Origin: Clostridia bacterium
GTDB lineage: Bacteria; Bacillota; Clostridia; CAKSNL01; HGM11501
NCBI GenBank assembly: GCA_030535815.1
Contig: JAUNRD010000001.1
Span: 1-24,826, forward strand
Length of the DNA stretch: 24,826 bases
Reading direction: 5' to 3'
Shown: in pieces, positions 15,302 to 22,471 of the stretch
How positions within the stretch are numbered: position 1 is the stretch's first letter
Layout: the number at the start of each line of letters is the position of its first letter
Made by a program: the position numbers and the translations under genes
The notes under the pieces: generated by a model
Seen by the model: only the letters and a program-made list of their open reading frames with translations
What the model was told of the DNA's origin: nothing
The model's database searches: none

Positions 15302-17218
15302 ATGGGTAAATTTGCATTGGAATGTCCTAAATGCGGAAGCTTAAATACAGCATCAACATTTTTTCTGGCAAGAAAGGTGATTCAGTGCGGAACTTGCGGA
15401 GATGAAATAAATGTCGGACAGTCCCGAATGATTTCAAAAAGATGTTCAAAGTGCGGAAAAGTAGTTGTATGCGACCAGGCAAAAATGCGCAATAAAAAGT
15501 GCCCTTCCTGTGGTGAAGCGTTTGGAATTTCGAATGCAACTGCTGAATATGCACTGGCGACAATCAGCTGTCCTCAGTGTTCTTGTCAGATTGAGGTAAA
15601 CAAGAAACAGGAAACCGAAACATGTCCTGTATGTGACAGAATTATAAACGTAAAAGAGGCTATTGCAAAGGCGGATTTGGTGTCTCCTGACGGTATAAGC
15701 GTAATTAAATACGAGGGAGATAACAGCACATTTATCTGGAAGCATCCCATAGAAGATTTTAACATGGGCTCCCAGCTTATAGTACATGAATCCCAGGAGG
15801 CTATATTCTTCCTTAACGGAGAAGCACTGGATACTTTCGGACCCGGAAGACATACACTGGAAACCGAAAATCTTCCTGTACTCAAAAGAACATTTAAGCT
15901 CCCTACAGGCGCGCAGAATCCCTTCCATGCGGAAGTTTATTTCATAAACAAAACCGTTCAGATGGGCGTTAAATGGGGAACCGATTCAAGAGTAAGATTC
16001 ATAGAACCCAATACAGGAATCCCTATGGATATCGGAGCCTCCGGTGAAATGAACCTTCAGGTTTCTGATGGAAGAAAGCTTCTTATAAAGCTGGTGGGAA
16101 CAACTAATGGCTTATCCCGTGGTGGCATAGGAGCTGTTGTGGGAAGTGAATCTGCCGGAACGCCCAAGAATCATATGGAGGCAGAAGAATATAATAACGG
16201 CTGGACAAATACTCTTAACGGAATGTTCAGACCTCTTATCAGAACTACGGTAAAGACACATCTTGCAACTGCCATCAAGGCGCAGAATATAAATATTCTT
16301 GAAATTGATGAACATCTTGAAGCTTTGTCAGCCACATTAAGGGAGAAAATCTCGGAAGGCTTTGAGGAATACGGTCTCACAGTACCTCAGTTTTATGTAA
16401 CTAATGTTTCGTTGCCTGAAGGTGGACCCCTTGACAAAATCAGAAATTTACTTGCGGCTTCTTATCTCGGTGTGCGTGAGGCTGAGGTTAAAGCAGATAT
16501 TACTGCGGCAGAACGTAAGATAAGCATTGAGAAGGCAATAACCGAGACAGAGCTTGCGAAATTTGAGGCAGAAAGAACACGTATTGCTGCGCAGGCTGAA
16601 GCGGATAAGAGGAAATATGAAGGCTTTGCCGAAGCAGAAGTAATGGCGGCTCAGGGATACAGCCAGAAGGATGTATTGCAGACCGAAGTGCAGAAGGCTT
16701 ATGCCGAAGGTATCGGAAACATGGGCGGCTCAGGCGGCGGCAGCGGCGTTGCGACCGATGTGATGGGTCTTGGTTTAGGACTTGCGGCAGCAGGCGCACT
16801 GGGCGGTCAGGTTGGCGACGCTCTCAAGGGCTTTTCGCCAACTGCCAATTCAAGTGCACCGGGGGCTGCACCCGTATCGGATGGCTGGGATTGTAGCTGC
16901 GGAGCTAAAGGCATAAAAGGAAAGTTCTGTTCCGAATGCGGAGCACCCAAGCCTGAAGTGTGGGATTGTCCTTCCTGCGGAGCAAAGGGTATAAAAGGAA
17001 AGTTCTGTTCCGAGTGCGGTACTCCCAAGCCCGAAGCATGGGATTGTCCTTCCTGCGGAGCTAAAGGAAATAAAGGTAAGTTCTGCTCTGAGTGCGGAAA
17101 GCCGAAAGATGCAGCAGGCAAAGAGGTAAATGAACAGGCCTGGGACTGCAGCTGCGGAGCCAAGGGCATAACAGGAAAATTCTGCTATGAATGCGGAGCA
17201 AAAAAGGAGGATAATTAA
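15302..17218 (+). CDS. YdjI-type SPFH domain protein with N- and C-terminal zinc ribbons
   Basis: 638 residues, COG4260-like (stomatin/prohibitin relatives with zinc ribbons, often labelled virion core protein). Order: three CxxC-pair zinc ribbons at 8-32, 48-70 and 90-111; an SPFH domain at about 130-400, opening with VHESQEAIFFLNG and FGPGRHTLET; a charged Ala/Glu-rich coiled coil at about 410-470; a Gly/Ala-rich linker at about 480-525; then four tandem zinc ribbons from W529 to the end. SPFH proteins form large membrane-associated rings or scaffolds. There is no clear TM helix, so attachment is probably peripheral. ATG 15302 with AGGGGGA upstream is preferred to an in-frame ATG 30 codons earlier, which lies within the promoter. 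First gene of a four-gene operon that ends with a TIR protein. Confidence 0.88.
   Translation: MGKFALECPKCGSLNTASTFFLARKVIQCGTCGDEINVGQSRMISKRCSKCGKVVVCDQAKMRNKKCPSCGEAFGISNATAEYALATISCPQCSCQIEVNKKQETETCPVCDRIINVKEAIAKADLVSPDGISVIKYEGDNSTFIWKHPIEDFNMGSQLIVHESQEAIFFLNGEALDTFGPGRHTLETENLPVLKRTFKLPTGAQNPFHAEVYFINKTVQMGVKWGTDSRVRFIEPNTGIPMDIGASGEMNLQVSDGRKLLIKLVGTTNGLSRGGIGAVVGSESAGTPKNHMEAEEYNNGWTNTLNGMFRPLIRTTVKTHLATAIKAQNINILEIDEHLEALSATLREKISEGFEEYGLTVPQFYVTNVSLPEGGPLDKIRNLLAASYLGVREAEVKADITAAERKISIEKAITETELAKFEAERTRIAAQAEADKRKYEGFAEAEVMAAQGYSQKDVLQTEVQKAYAEGIGNMGGSGGGSGVATDVMGLGLGLAAAGALGGQVGDALKGFSPTANSSAPGAAPVSDGWDCSCGAKGIKGKFCSECGAPKPEVWDCPSCGAKGIKGKFCSECGTPKPEAWDCPSCGAKGNKGKFCSECGKPKDAAGKEVNEQAWDCSCGAKGITGKFCYECGAKKEDN
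16886..17215 (+). repeat. Four tandem zinc-ribbon repeats encoded at the SPFH protein C-terminus
   Basis: Units begin at the Trp codons at 16886, 16961, 17039 and 17141 (75, 78, 102 and 75 bases; the third holds an extra linker). Each encodes WDC-x-CGAKG-x-x-GKFC-x-ECG. Units 1 and 4 use C-S-C and units 2 and 3 use C-P-S-C at the first knuckle. Similarity at DNA level points to local duplication. Confidence 0.85.
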
Positions 17219-17220
17219 TC

Positions 17221-17934
17221 ATGAACGGAACAAAATCTTCTAATAATATCAATAATCTGGCAATTATTATCGGTTTGGTTTTTGTGGCATATAATGCCGT
17301 GGTTTTTGCCCTTTGCGGATTTGCTGATCATAATGCATCTTTTTGGATTTCAATAGTATTTGCGAATGTTTCTTTGATTTCTGTAACAGTATGCGCTTTT
17401 CTGCTCAAAGGAAAAAAACTTGAGCCCAGAGACTGGATGATGGGATACCCCTTTTACAGACACGGAATAATTTATGTAATTACCGAATTGGTTTTGTCTG
17501 TAATATTTATGGTAACAGATAAACAGGGATTGCCGTGGTCAATAGCGTTTGTGGTTCAGTTTATTGTTATGATAGTTTTCGGAATTATTATAATAACCTG
17601 CTTTATGGCTAAAGATACCATAGAGGAAGTGCGGGAAAAGGTAAAGGTAAATACTGCTTTTATGAAAATGCTTTTGGTAGATGCTGATATGCTTGTGGAG
17701 CAAACAGAAGCTCCTGAACTTAAAAAGGTATTTTCCGAATTACGCGACCAGATAAGATATAGTGATCCTGTAAGCAACGAACAGCTTGCAGACCTTGAAG
17801 GAAGACTGGCATCTCAGGTTGATACCATAAAGGTCAACATGACGTGCGGAAATACAGAGGGAGCATTGGACAGCTGCAAACAGGCAATGCTTCTGCTCAG
17901 TGAACGTAACAGAAAATGTAAGTTGCTCAAATAA
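17221..17934 (+). CDS. Hypothetical four-TM protein with cytosolic helical C-terminal domain
   Basis: 237 residues, no family recognised. Four predicted membrane helices lie near 13-33, 42-62, 82-98 and 107-129. A soluble C-terminal half (130-237) follows that is entirely helix-friendly, with acidic/basic patches and leucine spacing typical of a helical bundle. Polar residues between TM2 and TM3 include EPRDWMMGYPFYR. AAGGAGG at 17203-17209 overlaps the end of the SPFH gene, and the start is two bases after its stop, so the two are certainly co-translated. It is the likeliest integral membrane anchor for the neighbouring SPFH protein; that partnership is inferred from position only. Confidence 0.75.
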   Translation: MNGTKSSNNINNLAIIIGLVFVAYNAVVFALCGFADHNASFWISIVFANVSLISVTVCAFLLKGKKLEPRDWMMGYPFYRHGIIYVITELVLSVIFMVTDKQGLPWSIAFVVQFIVMIVFGIIIITCFMAKDTIEEVREKVKVNTAFMKMLLVDADMLVEQTEAPELKKVFSELRDQIRYSDPVSNEQLADLEGRLASQVDTIKVNMTCGNTEGALDSCKQAMLLLSERNRKCKLLK

Positions 17935-17979
17935 ATGAGAGAAACTGCTCATTTAATAAGCAGATATGAAATTAAAAAC

Positions 17980-18009
17980 GATCCCGCCATATTGATTTAT
18001 GGCGGGATT
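17980..18009 (+). other. Hairpin in the spacer before the small coiled-coil gene
   Basis: A perfect 10-bp stem ATCCCGCCAT/ATGGCGGGAT (17981-17990 with 17999-18008, plus one outer G-U) has an 8-base loop ATTGATTT and no T-tract. Together with a weaker 8-bp hairpin at 17932-17955, it fills most of the 115-base gap inside the operon. The loop carries the in-frame TGA discussed for the next gene. It may be an mRNA-processing or attenuation element. Confidence 0.5.
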
Positions 18010-18049
18010 AGGCTTATTCATTGCATATATTTTACTGGAGGATGAGGAA

Positions 18050-18370
18050 ATGGTAGTGGTTGTAATAGCGGTTATCTGTGCGATAGCGGCGGTGATGATA
18101 TACGTTGTAAATAATAAGTCGGCAAAGGATAATGCTGTGCAGAGTGCAGAAATCGGACATATGGAAACTGAAAACGCAAATATCATACATAAGTCGGCAA
18201 CAGATTATATAAATGCGGCTAAAAGCGTGTGCGATAAAGAAGAAAACTTATCGCAATATGCTGCTAAGAGCAATGCGGCAAAGGCAGAAAATGATGCAAA
18301 GACAGCGCTTGAGGCCTGTGCCAGAGAGAAAGACAAACTTAAAGAATTGCTCGGCACATTGAACGTATAA
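18050..18370 (+). CDS. Hypothetical small membrane-anchored coiled-coil protein
   Basis: 106 residues from ATG 18050, which has GGAGG at 18037-18041 with 8-base spacing. One membrane helix at about 1-20 (Val/Ile/Ala-rich) is followed by a polar, Lys/Glu/Ala-rich helix to the end that should form a coiled coil. No family recognised. The frame continues upstream to ATG 17999, which would add a second membrane helix and an acidic turn LEDEE, but without a ribosome binding site. Further upstream, ATG 17966 is in the same frame and broken only by one TGA at 17993-17995. The gene may therefore be a shortened version of a two-TM protein. It sits between the four-TM gene and the TIR gene, 26 bases before the latter. 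Confidence 0.65.
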   Translation: MVVVVIAVICAIAAVMIYVVNNKSAKDNAVQSAEIGHMETENANIIHKSATDYINAAKSVCDKEENLSQYAAKSNAAKAENDAKTALEACAREKDKLKELLGTLNV

Positions 18371-18396
18371 GAATTTTGTAAAATGGGGGATTTAAC

Positions 18397-20217
18397 ATGG
18401 GGGTAGTACATTGTAAAATGTGCGGAGGCGCATTAAATATAGTTGAAAATGTAAGCGTGGTCACGTGCGAATTCTGCGATACGCAACAGACTATACCGAC
18501 CGTAGATGATGAAAAAATAGCACAGCTTTTCGAGCGTGCAAATTATTACCGCTTGAATAATGAGTTTGACAAAGCGGCTGTTATATACGAAAATATAGTT
18601 GGCGAAAAAAACAATGAAGCGGAAGCATACTGGGGAATGTGCCTTTGTAAGTACGGAATTGAGTATGTGCTTGATGAAAAGACAAATAGAAGAATACCCA
18701 CCTGTCACCGTACACAGTTCAAATCAATTCTCGAAGACACGGACTATAAAAAGGCAATAGAAAACTCGGACCTTTTATCAAAGCGTGTGTATGAAGAAGA
18801 AGCTTCGTATATTGACAGCGTACAGAAGGGCATTTTATCAATATCTTCAAAAGAGGAACCCTTTGATATATTTATCTGTTATAAAGAAACGGGAGAAAAT
18901 AATCAGAGAACGATTGACAGCGTGCTGGCGCAGGATATATATACAAAGCTTACCGACGAAGGCTATAAAGTGTTTTTTGCCAGAATAACACTTGAAGACA
19001 AGCTGGGAAAAGCGTATGAACCTTATATTTTCGCTGCACTTAACAGTGCAAAAGTAATGTTGGTTGTAGGCACAAAACCGGAACATTTCAATGCCGTATG
19101 GGTAAAAAATGAATGGAGCAGATATGTTGAGCTCATCGAACACGGAAAAGATGTTGCACTTATTCCGTGCTATAAAGATATGAACCCCTATGAATTGCCC
19201 GTGGAGTTTGCGGCATTGCAGGCGCAGGACATGGGTAAAGTGGGCGCTATGCAGGACCTTATCAGAGGGATAAAGAAAATCCACAATATTAAAGCAACAA
19301 ATGAGTCTGATAATGCAGGAGTAAAAAGCGAAATTGACATAAGCAATCTTATGAGCGGAAATGCAGGCTCTGTTCTGAAAAGAGGATATATTTATCTTGG
19401 AGAAGGAGATTTTGCAAGAGCGAAAGAATGTTTTGAGAAAAGTCTTTATATGAGTCCTGAATTGGGTGCGGCTTACTGGGGTATTGTACTGGCTATGGCA
19501 AAGTGCAAGAGCAATGACGATATGATTTCACGGGGAAGAGCCATCCCCAACAGCTCGGCATATAAGAGTGCCATGGGCTTTGCTACCCCTGAAGAGAAGG
19601 TAGAATACGATAGGGTTAAAGATGGAATCGTAAAGACTGTAGTGGGCACCATAAATAAGCTGCAGGCGAAAAAAGCTGAAGCTATAATAAAGAGCGGGGC
19701 TAAGGAAGCGCTGGCTAAAAGTGAGGCGTTTGTTGCGGGTGCGGCAAAAGAAATCCAGGATGGAATTAAGCGACTTAAGGAGATAGAAGCAGAACTGGCA
19801 AATTGCATTGAAACGTGTAAAGCAATGAATTCAGAAGCAATACAGAGTATAAAAAGGGACTTGGCTGTTGCAATAAAAATCAGAACAACCGTGGAAAGCA
19901 ACATGAAAATTGCTACCGGTGATTTGCAGGTATATAAAGACGAGTTTGAAAAATATGCCTCACAGATGAAAAACAGCGTTGAAAAAATAGCACAGAATAA
20001 AAAAGAACCGGCTTTTTCCAAGCTTTTTGCATTGACTGAAGAACAGACAAAAATCAGCGTTAGACTTTCGGACGGAATCCCCAAGGAAGCGTACGGATAT
20101 GAAAGACGTCTTTCTGATTTGGTGGAAGAGGTAGGGGAAATAGCGGAAAAATATAATAAAGCTATTAACGATGTCAAGACTGGAAATTATGATCTTGCAA
20201 AAGAGCTTCTCGGATAA
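18397..20217 (+). CDS. Zinc-ribbon / TPR-like / TIR domain protein
   Basis: 606 residues. An N-terminal zinc ribbon (C6-x2-C9 and C24-x2-C27) resembles the one at the start of the SPFH partner. A short TPR-like helical repeat lies at 43-82, a TIR domain at about 155-296 (opening FDIFICYKET, with a candidate catalytic Glu at 200 in TLEDKLGKAYE), a second TPR-like region at 325-375, and a long helical, coiled-coil-like tail at 400-606. Bacterial TIR domains often cleave NAD+ or make cyclic ADP-ribose signals, notably in anti-phage systems; others only bind protein. E200 is placed by eye against the SARM1 Glu, so enzyme activity is plausible but not shown. No signal peptide or TM helix is seen. 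GGGGGA precedes the ATG; it is the last gene of the SPFH operon. Confidence 0.87.
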   Translation: MGVVHCKMCGGALNIVENVSVVTCEFCDTQQTIPTVDDEKIAQLFERANYYRLNNEFDKAAVIYENIVGEKNNEAEAYWGMCLCKYGIEYVLDEKTNRRIPTCHRTQFKSILEDTDYKKAIENSDLLSKRVYEEEASYIDSVQKGILSISSKEEPFDIFICYKETGENNQRTIDSVLAQDIYTKLTDEGYKVFFARITLEDKLGKAYEPYIFAALNSAKVMLVVGTKPEHFNAVWVKNEWSRYVELIEHGKDVALIPCYKDMNPYELPVEFAALQAQDMGKVGAMQDLIRGIKKIHNIKATNESDNAGVKSEIDISNLMSGNAGSVLKRGYIYLGEGDFARAKECFEKSLYMSPELGAAYWGIVLAMAKCKSNDDMISRGRAIPNSSAYKSAMGFATPEEKVEYDRVKDGIVKTVVGTINKLQAKKAEAIIKSGAKEALAKSEAFVAGAAKEIQDGIKRLKEIEAELANCIETCKAMNSEAIQSIKRDLAVAIKIRTTVESNMKIATGDLQVYKDEFEKYASQMKNSVEKIAQNKKEPAFSKLFALTEEQTKISVRLSDGIPKEAYGYERRLSDLVEEVGEIAEKYNKAINDVKTGNYDLAKELLG

Positions 20218-20255
20218 ATTAATTGCAGGGTCGGCGGTAAGATGATTTCATAAAT

Positions 20256-20301
20256 AAAAAAGCCTGTGAGCAACAGAATTCTGTGCTCACAGGCTTTTTT
20301 T
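20256..20301. terminator. Bidirectional terminator between TIR gene and cimA
   Basis: A long hairpin: AAAAAGCCTGTGAGC pairs with its complement (20257-20271 with 20285-20299), then after a bulged A an inner ACAG/CTGT stem caps with AATT. A-tract and T-tract flank it on the two sides, serving the converging genes. Confidence 0.94.
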
Positions 20302-21865
20302 ACTTATGGTTTTTAATCAGATAATATTCAAGAGAATCAAGAAGCGCTTCTTTTGATGCCATGATTATGTCTTTGGAAACGCCGATGGTTGTCCATGAAT
20401 CAAGACCGTCGGAAGATTCTATCATAACACGAACCAGAGCTTCTGTTGCAGCGCCCGAATCAATTACTCTGACCTTGTAGTCGGTAAGCTTTACCTTCGA
20501 TATTTCGGGATAGAATTTTTCAAGGGCTTTTCTGAGAGCGGTGTCCATGGCGTTGACGGGACCGGAATTTGAGTCACTGGCGGAAATTTCCGAATCGGCA
20601 TCGGCAAAAACTTTTATATATGCCGAGGAATAACCGTCGGTATCACGCTCAGCATCCTGCTCAATTAAAAGGCGGAGACGATCAATGTCAAAGAAGGGCT
20701 TGTCATAAAGCCCTAAGGCCTTTCTTATCTCAAGCTCGAAGGAAGCAAGAGCACCTTCAAACTGATATCCTTTGTATTCCAGTTCCTTCAGGCGTTCCAC
20801 CACCTTTGTAACTTCGGGTGAATCCTTGTCTATGCCGGGAATGATCTTACGCATCATGGCGTAAGCTGCGCTTTTTCCTGCAACTTCACTTATCAGAAAG
20901 CTCCTGTCATTTCCCACAAATTCCGGATCTATGTGCTCAAAGGAAGCGGGGTTTTTCATAACACCGTCTATATGGGTGCCTGCCTTGTGGGAAAAAGCAT
21001 TTCTGCCCACATAAGGCAAATCTCTCATACTTAAGTTGGAAATATCGGCAATTGCACGGCAGGTATAGGTAAGGCTTGAAATATCAGGGACGATGTCATA
21101 ATTTTTCTTTAACTGCAGGTTTGCGATTACAGCTGATAAATTGGCGTTTCCGCAACGTTCTCCCGTTCCTATCATGGTGCCCTGAATGTGAGCAGCTCCG
21201 CCGTAAACGGAAAAAATACTGTTGGAAATTGCCATACCTGTATCATTATGAGCGTGTATACCGATGGTGCATGGAAGGAGCGATAAAACCTTTTCGGTTA
21301 TCTCCTTTATTTCGTCAGGGAAGCAACCACCGTTGGTGTCACAAAGGCAAACGGTATCTGCCCCGGCATCGGAAGCCGCCTTTATTGTCTTTATTGCGTA
21401 GTCGGGATTTTCCTTGTAGCCGTCAAAGAAATGTTCGGCATCGAAAATAACCTCTTTGCCGGAATCCTTCAGGAATCTGACTGAATCGGAAATCATTGAA
21501 AGATTTTCTGTAAGATCGGTTTTGAGAACTTCTTTCACATGAAGGTCCCATGTCTTTCCGAAAATTACGCAAACGTCTGTCCCGGAATCGCGAAGAGTGC
21601 AAAGCGCCTTATCTTCTGAAGGTTTTATGCCGGAATGCCTTGTGGCTCCAAAGCAGGCGATTTTTGAGTTTTTCAGCTTAAGCTTTTTGATCTCTCTGAA
21701 AAGTTCTTCATCTTTCAATGAATAGGCGGGGTTTCCCACTTCGATATAAGTTACTCCGAAATCGTCAAGGAGCTTTATTATTTTAAGCTTGTCGTTGACG
21801 GAATAGGACACTTTTACGCCCTGACATCCGTCGCGGAGGGTTGTATCAAGAACAGATAACTTCAA
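20300..21865 (-). CDS. cimA: (R)-citramalate synthase CimA
   Basis: Condenses acetyl-CoA and pyruvate to (R)-citramalate, giving a threonine-independent route to 2-oxobutyrate and isoleucine. The 521 residues fit the long CimA class (TIGR00977) rather than 2-isopropylmalate synthase. The N-terminal TIM barrel has DTTLRDG (7-13) and the metal-binding HAHND (204-208), the linker has the SHKAGTH motif, and the C-terminal LeuA-dimer domain (about 385-515), the usual site of isoleucine feedback, ends in a normal position. The start is TTG at 21865, the only suitably placed codon: AAAGGA overlaps the dtd stop eight bases upstream. Probably co-transcribed with dtd (14-base gap). The TTG start may keep expression low. 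Confidence 0.92.
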   Translation of the reverse strand: MKLSVLDTTLRDGCQGVKVSYSVNDKLKIIKLLDDFGVTYIEVGNPAYSLKDEELFREIKKLKLKNSKIACFGATRHSGIKPSEDKALCTLRDSGTDVCVIFGKTWDLHVKEVLKTDLTENLSMISDSVRFLKDSGKEVIFDAEHFFDGYKENPDYAIKTIKAASDAGADTVCLCDTNGGCFPDEIKEITEKVLSLLPCTIGIHAHNDTGMAISNSIFSVYGGAAHIQGTMIGTGERCGNANLSAVIANLQLKKNYDIVPDISSLTYTCRAIADISNLSMRDLPYVGRNAFSHKAGTHIDGVMKNPASFEHIDPEFVGNDRSFLISEVAGKSAAYAMMRKIIPGIDKDSPEVTKVVERLKELEYKGYQFEGALASFELEIRKALGLYDKPFFDIDRLRLLIEQDAERDTDGYSSAYIKVFADADSEISASDSNSGPVNAMDTALRKALEKFYPEISKVKLTDYKVRVIDSGAATEALVRVMIESSDGLDSWTTIGVSKDIIMASKEALLDSLEYYLIKNHK

Positions 21866-21879
21866 AAAAATCAGTCCTT

Positions 21880-22329
21880 TCAGAACAGCTTTTTGCTGTC
21901 CAGTAATATGGTTACGGGGCCATCGTTAAGGAGGGAAATTTTCATATCTGCACCGAAAACTCCGCTTTCAACAGTAAGGCCTGCTTCACGTAACTTTTCC
22001 TTGTATTTTTCAAAATATGCTTCGCCGATATCGGGTGCGGCGGCAGTAATGAAAGCGGGACGGTTGCCTTTTCTGACATCCCCGTATAAAGTGAATTGAG
22101 AAATGGCAAGCACGCTTCCGCCCACGTCGGAAAGAGAAAGGTTCATTTTCTCATTTTCGTCCTCAAAAATGCGAAGCCCCAGAGTTTTCTTTACAATATA
22201 TTCAAGGTCAGAGTCATTATCCTCTTCTCCTACGCCGAGGAAAACGAGAAATCCCTTTTCTATCTCGCCTGTTATATTGCCGTCAACACGGCAGGAGGCA
22301 GAGCTTACACGCTGTATAACTGCACGCAT
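21880..22329 (-). CDS. dtd: D-aminoacyl-tRNA deacylase Dtd
   Basis: 149-residue homodimeric editing enzyme that hydrolyses D-amino acids (and glycine on tRNA-Ala) from mischarged tRNAs. Both signature motifs are intact: SQFTLYGD (77-84) and the NDGPVT form of the Gly-cisPro motif (135-140). It starts MRAVIQRVSSAS, as is typical for the family, with GAAAGGAAG ahead of the ATG. Its promoter lies back to back with that of the DUF3048 gene. Downstream, cimA follows after 14 bases. Confidence 0.95.
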   Translation of the reverse strand: MRAVIQRVSSASCRVDGNITGEIEKGFLVFLGVGEEDNDSDLEYIVKKTLGLRIFEDENEKMNLSLSDVGGSVLAISQFTLYGDVRKGNRPAFITAAAPDIGEAYFEKYKEKLREAGLTVESGVFGADMKISLLNDGPVTILLDSKKLF

Positions 22330-22373
22330 AATAATCTTCCTTTCGAAACGAATTGAAAATTTCCTTATTTTAC

Positions 22374-22402
22374 ATTATACAATATAAAATGTTTTTTTTC
22401 AA
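22374..22402 (-). promoter_or_regulatory. Promoter of dtd-cimA
   Basis: Minus-strand -35 TTGAAA (22402-22397), 17-bp spacer, perfect -10 TATAAT (22379-22374), 44 bases before the dtd ATG. Confidence 0.78.
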
Positions 22403-22409
22403 GACGCTA

Positions 22410-22439
22410 TTTACAATTGGGTGGATTTTGTGATATACT
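22410..22439 (+). promoter_or_regulatory. Promoter of the DUF3048 lipoprotein gene
   Basis: -35 TTTACA (22410-22415), 18-bp spacer, -10 TATACT (22434-22439) with extended TGA. Its -35 lies only seven bases from the -35 of the opposing dtd promoter, so the two polymerases may compete. Confidence 0.7.
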
Positions 22440-22471
22440 GTATAAAAACGCATAAAAGAAAGGAAATTGCC

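Noticed and set aside
17993..17995. Reading TGA as tryptophan or selenocysteine
   Set aside because: TGA is a normal stop for feoB, comM and dtd in this window, so the code is standard. The TGA sits in a hairpin loop rather than ahead of a SECIS-like stem, and no selenoprotein context is seen.
17935..18045. A 36-codon ORF starting directly after the four-TM gene stop and ending just before ATG 18050
   Set aside because: No ribosome binding site, it crosses two hairpins, its protein has no domain character, and the other frame gives a more convincing membrane protein.
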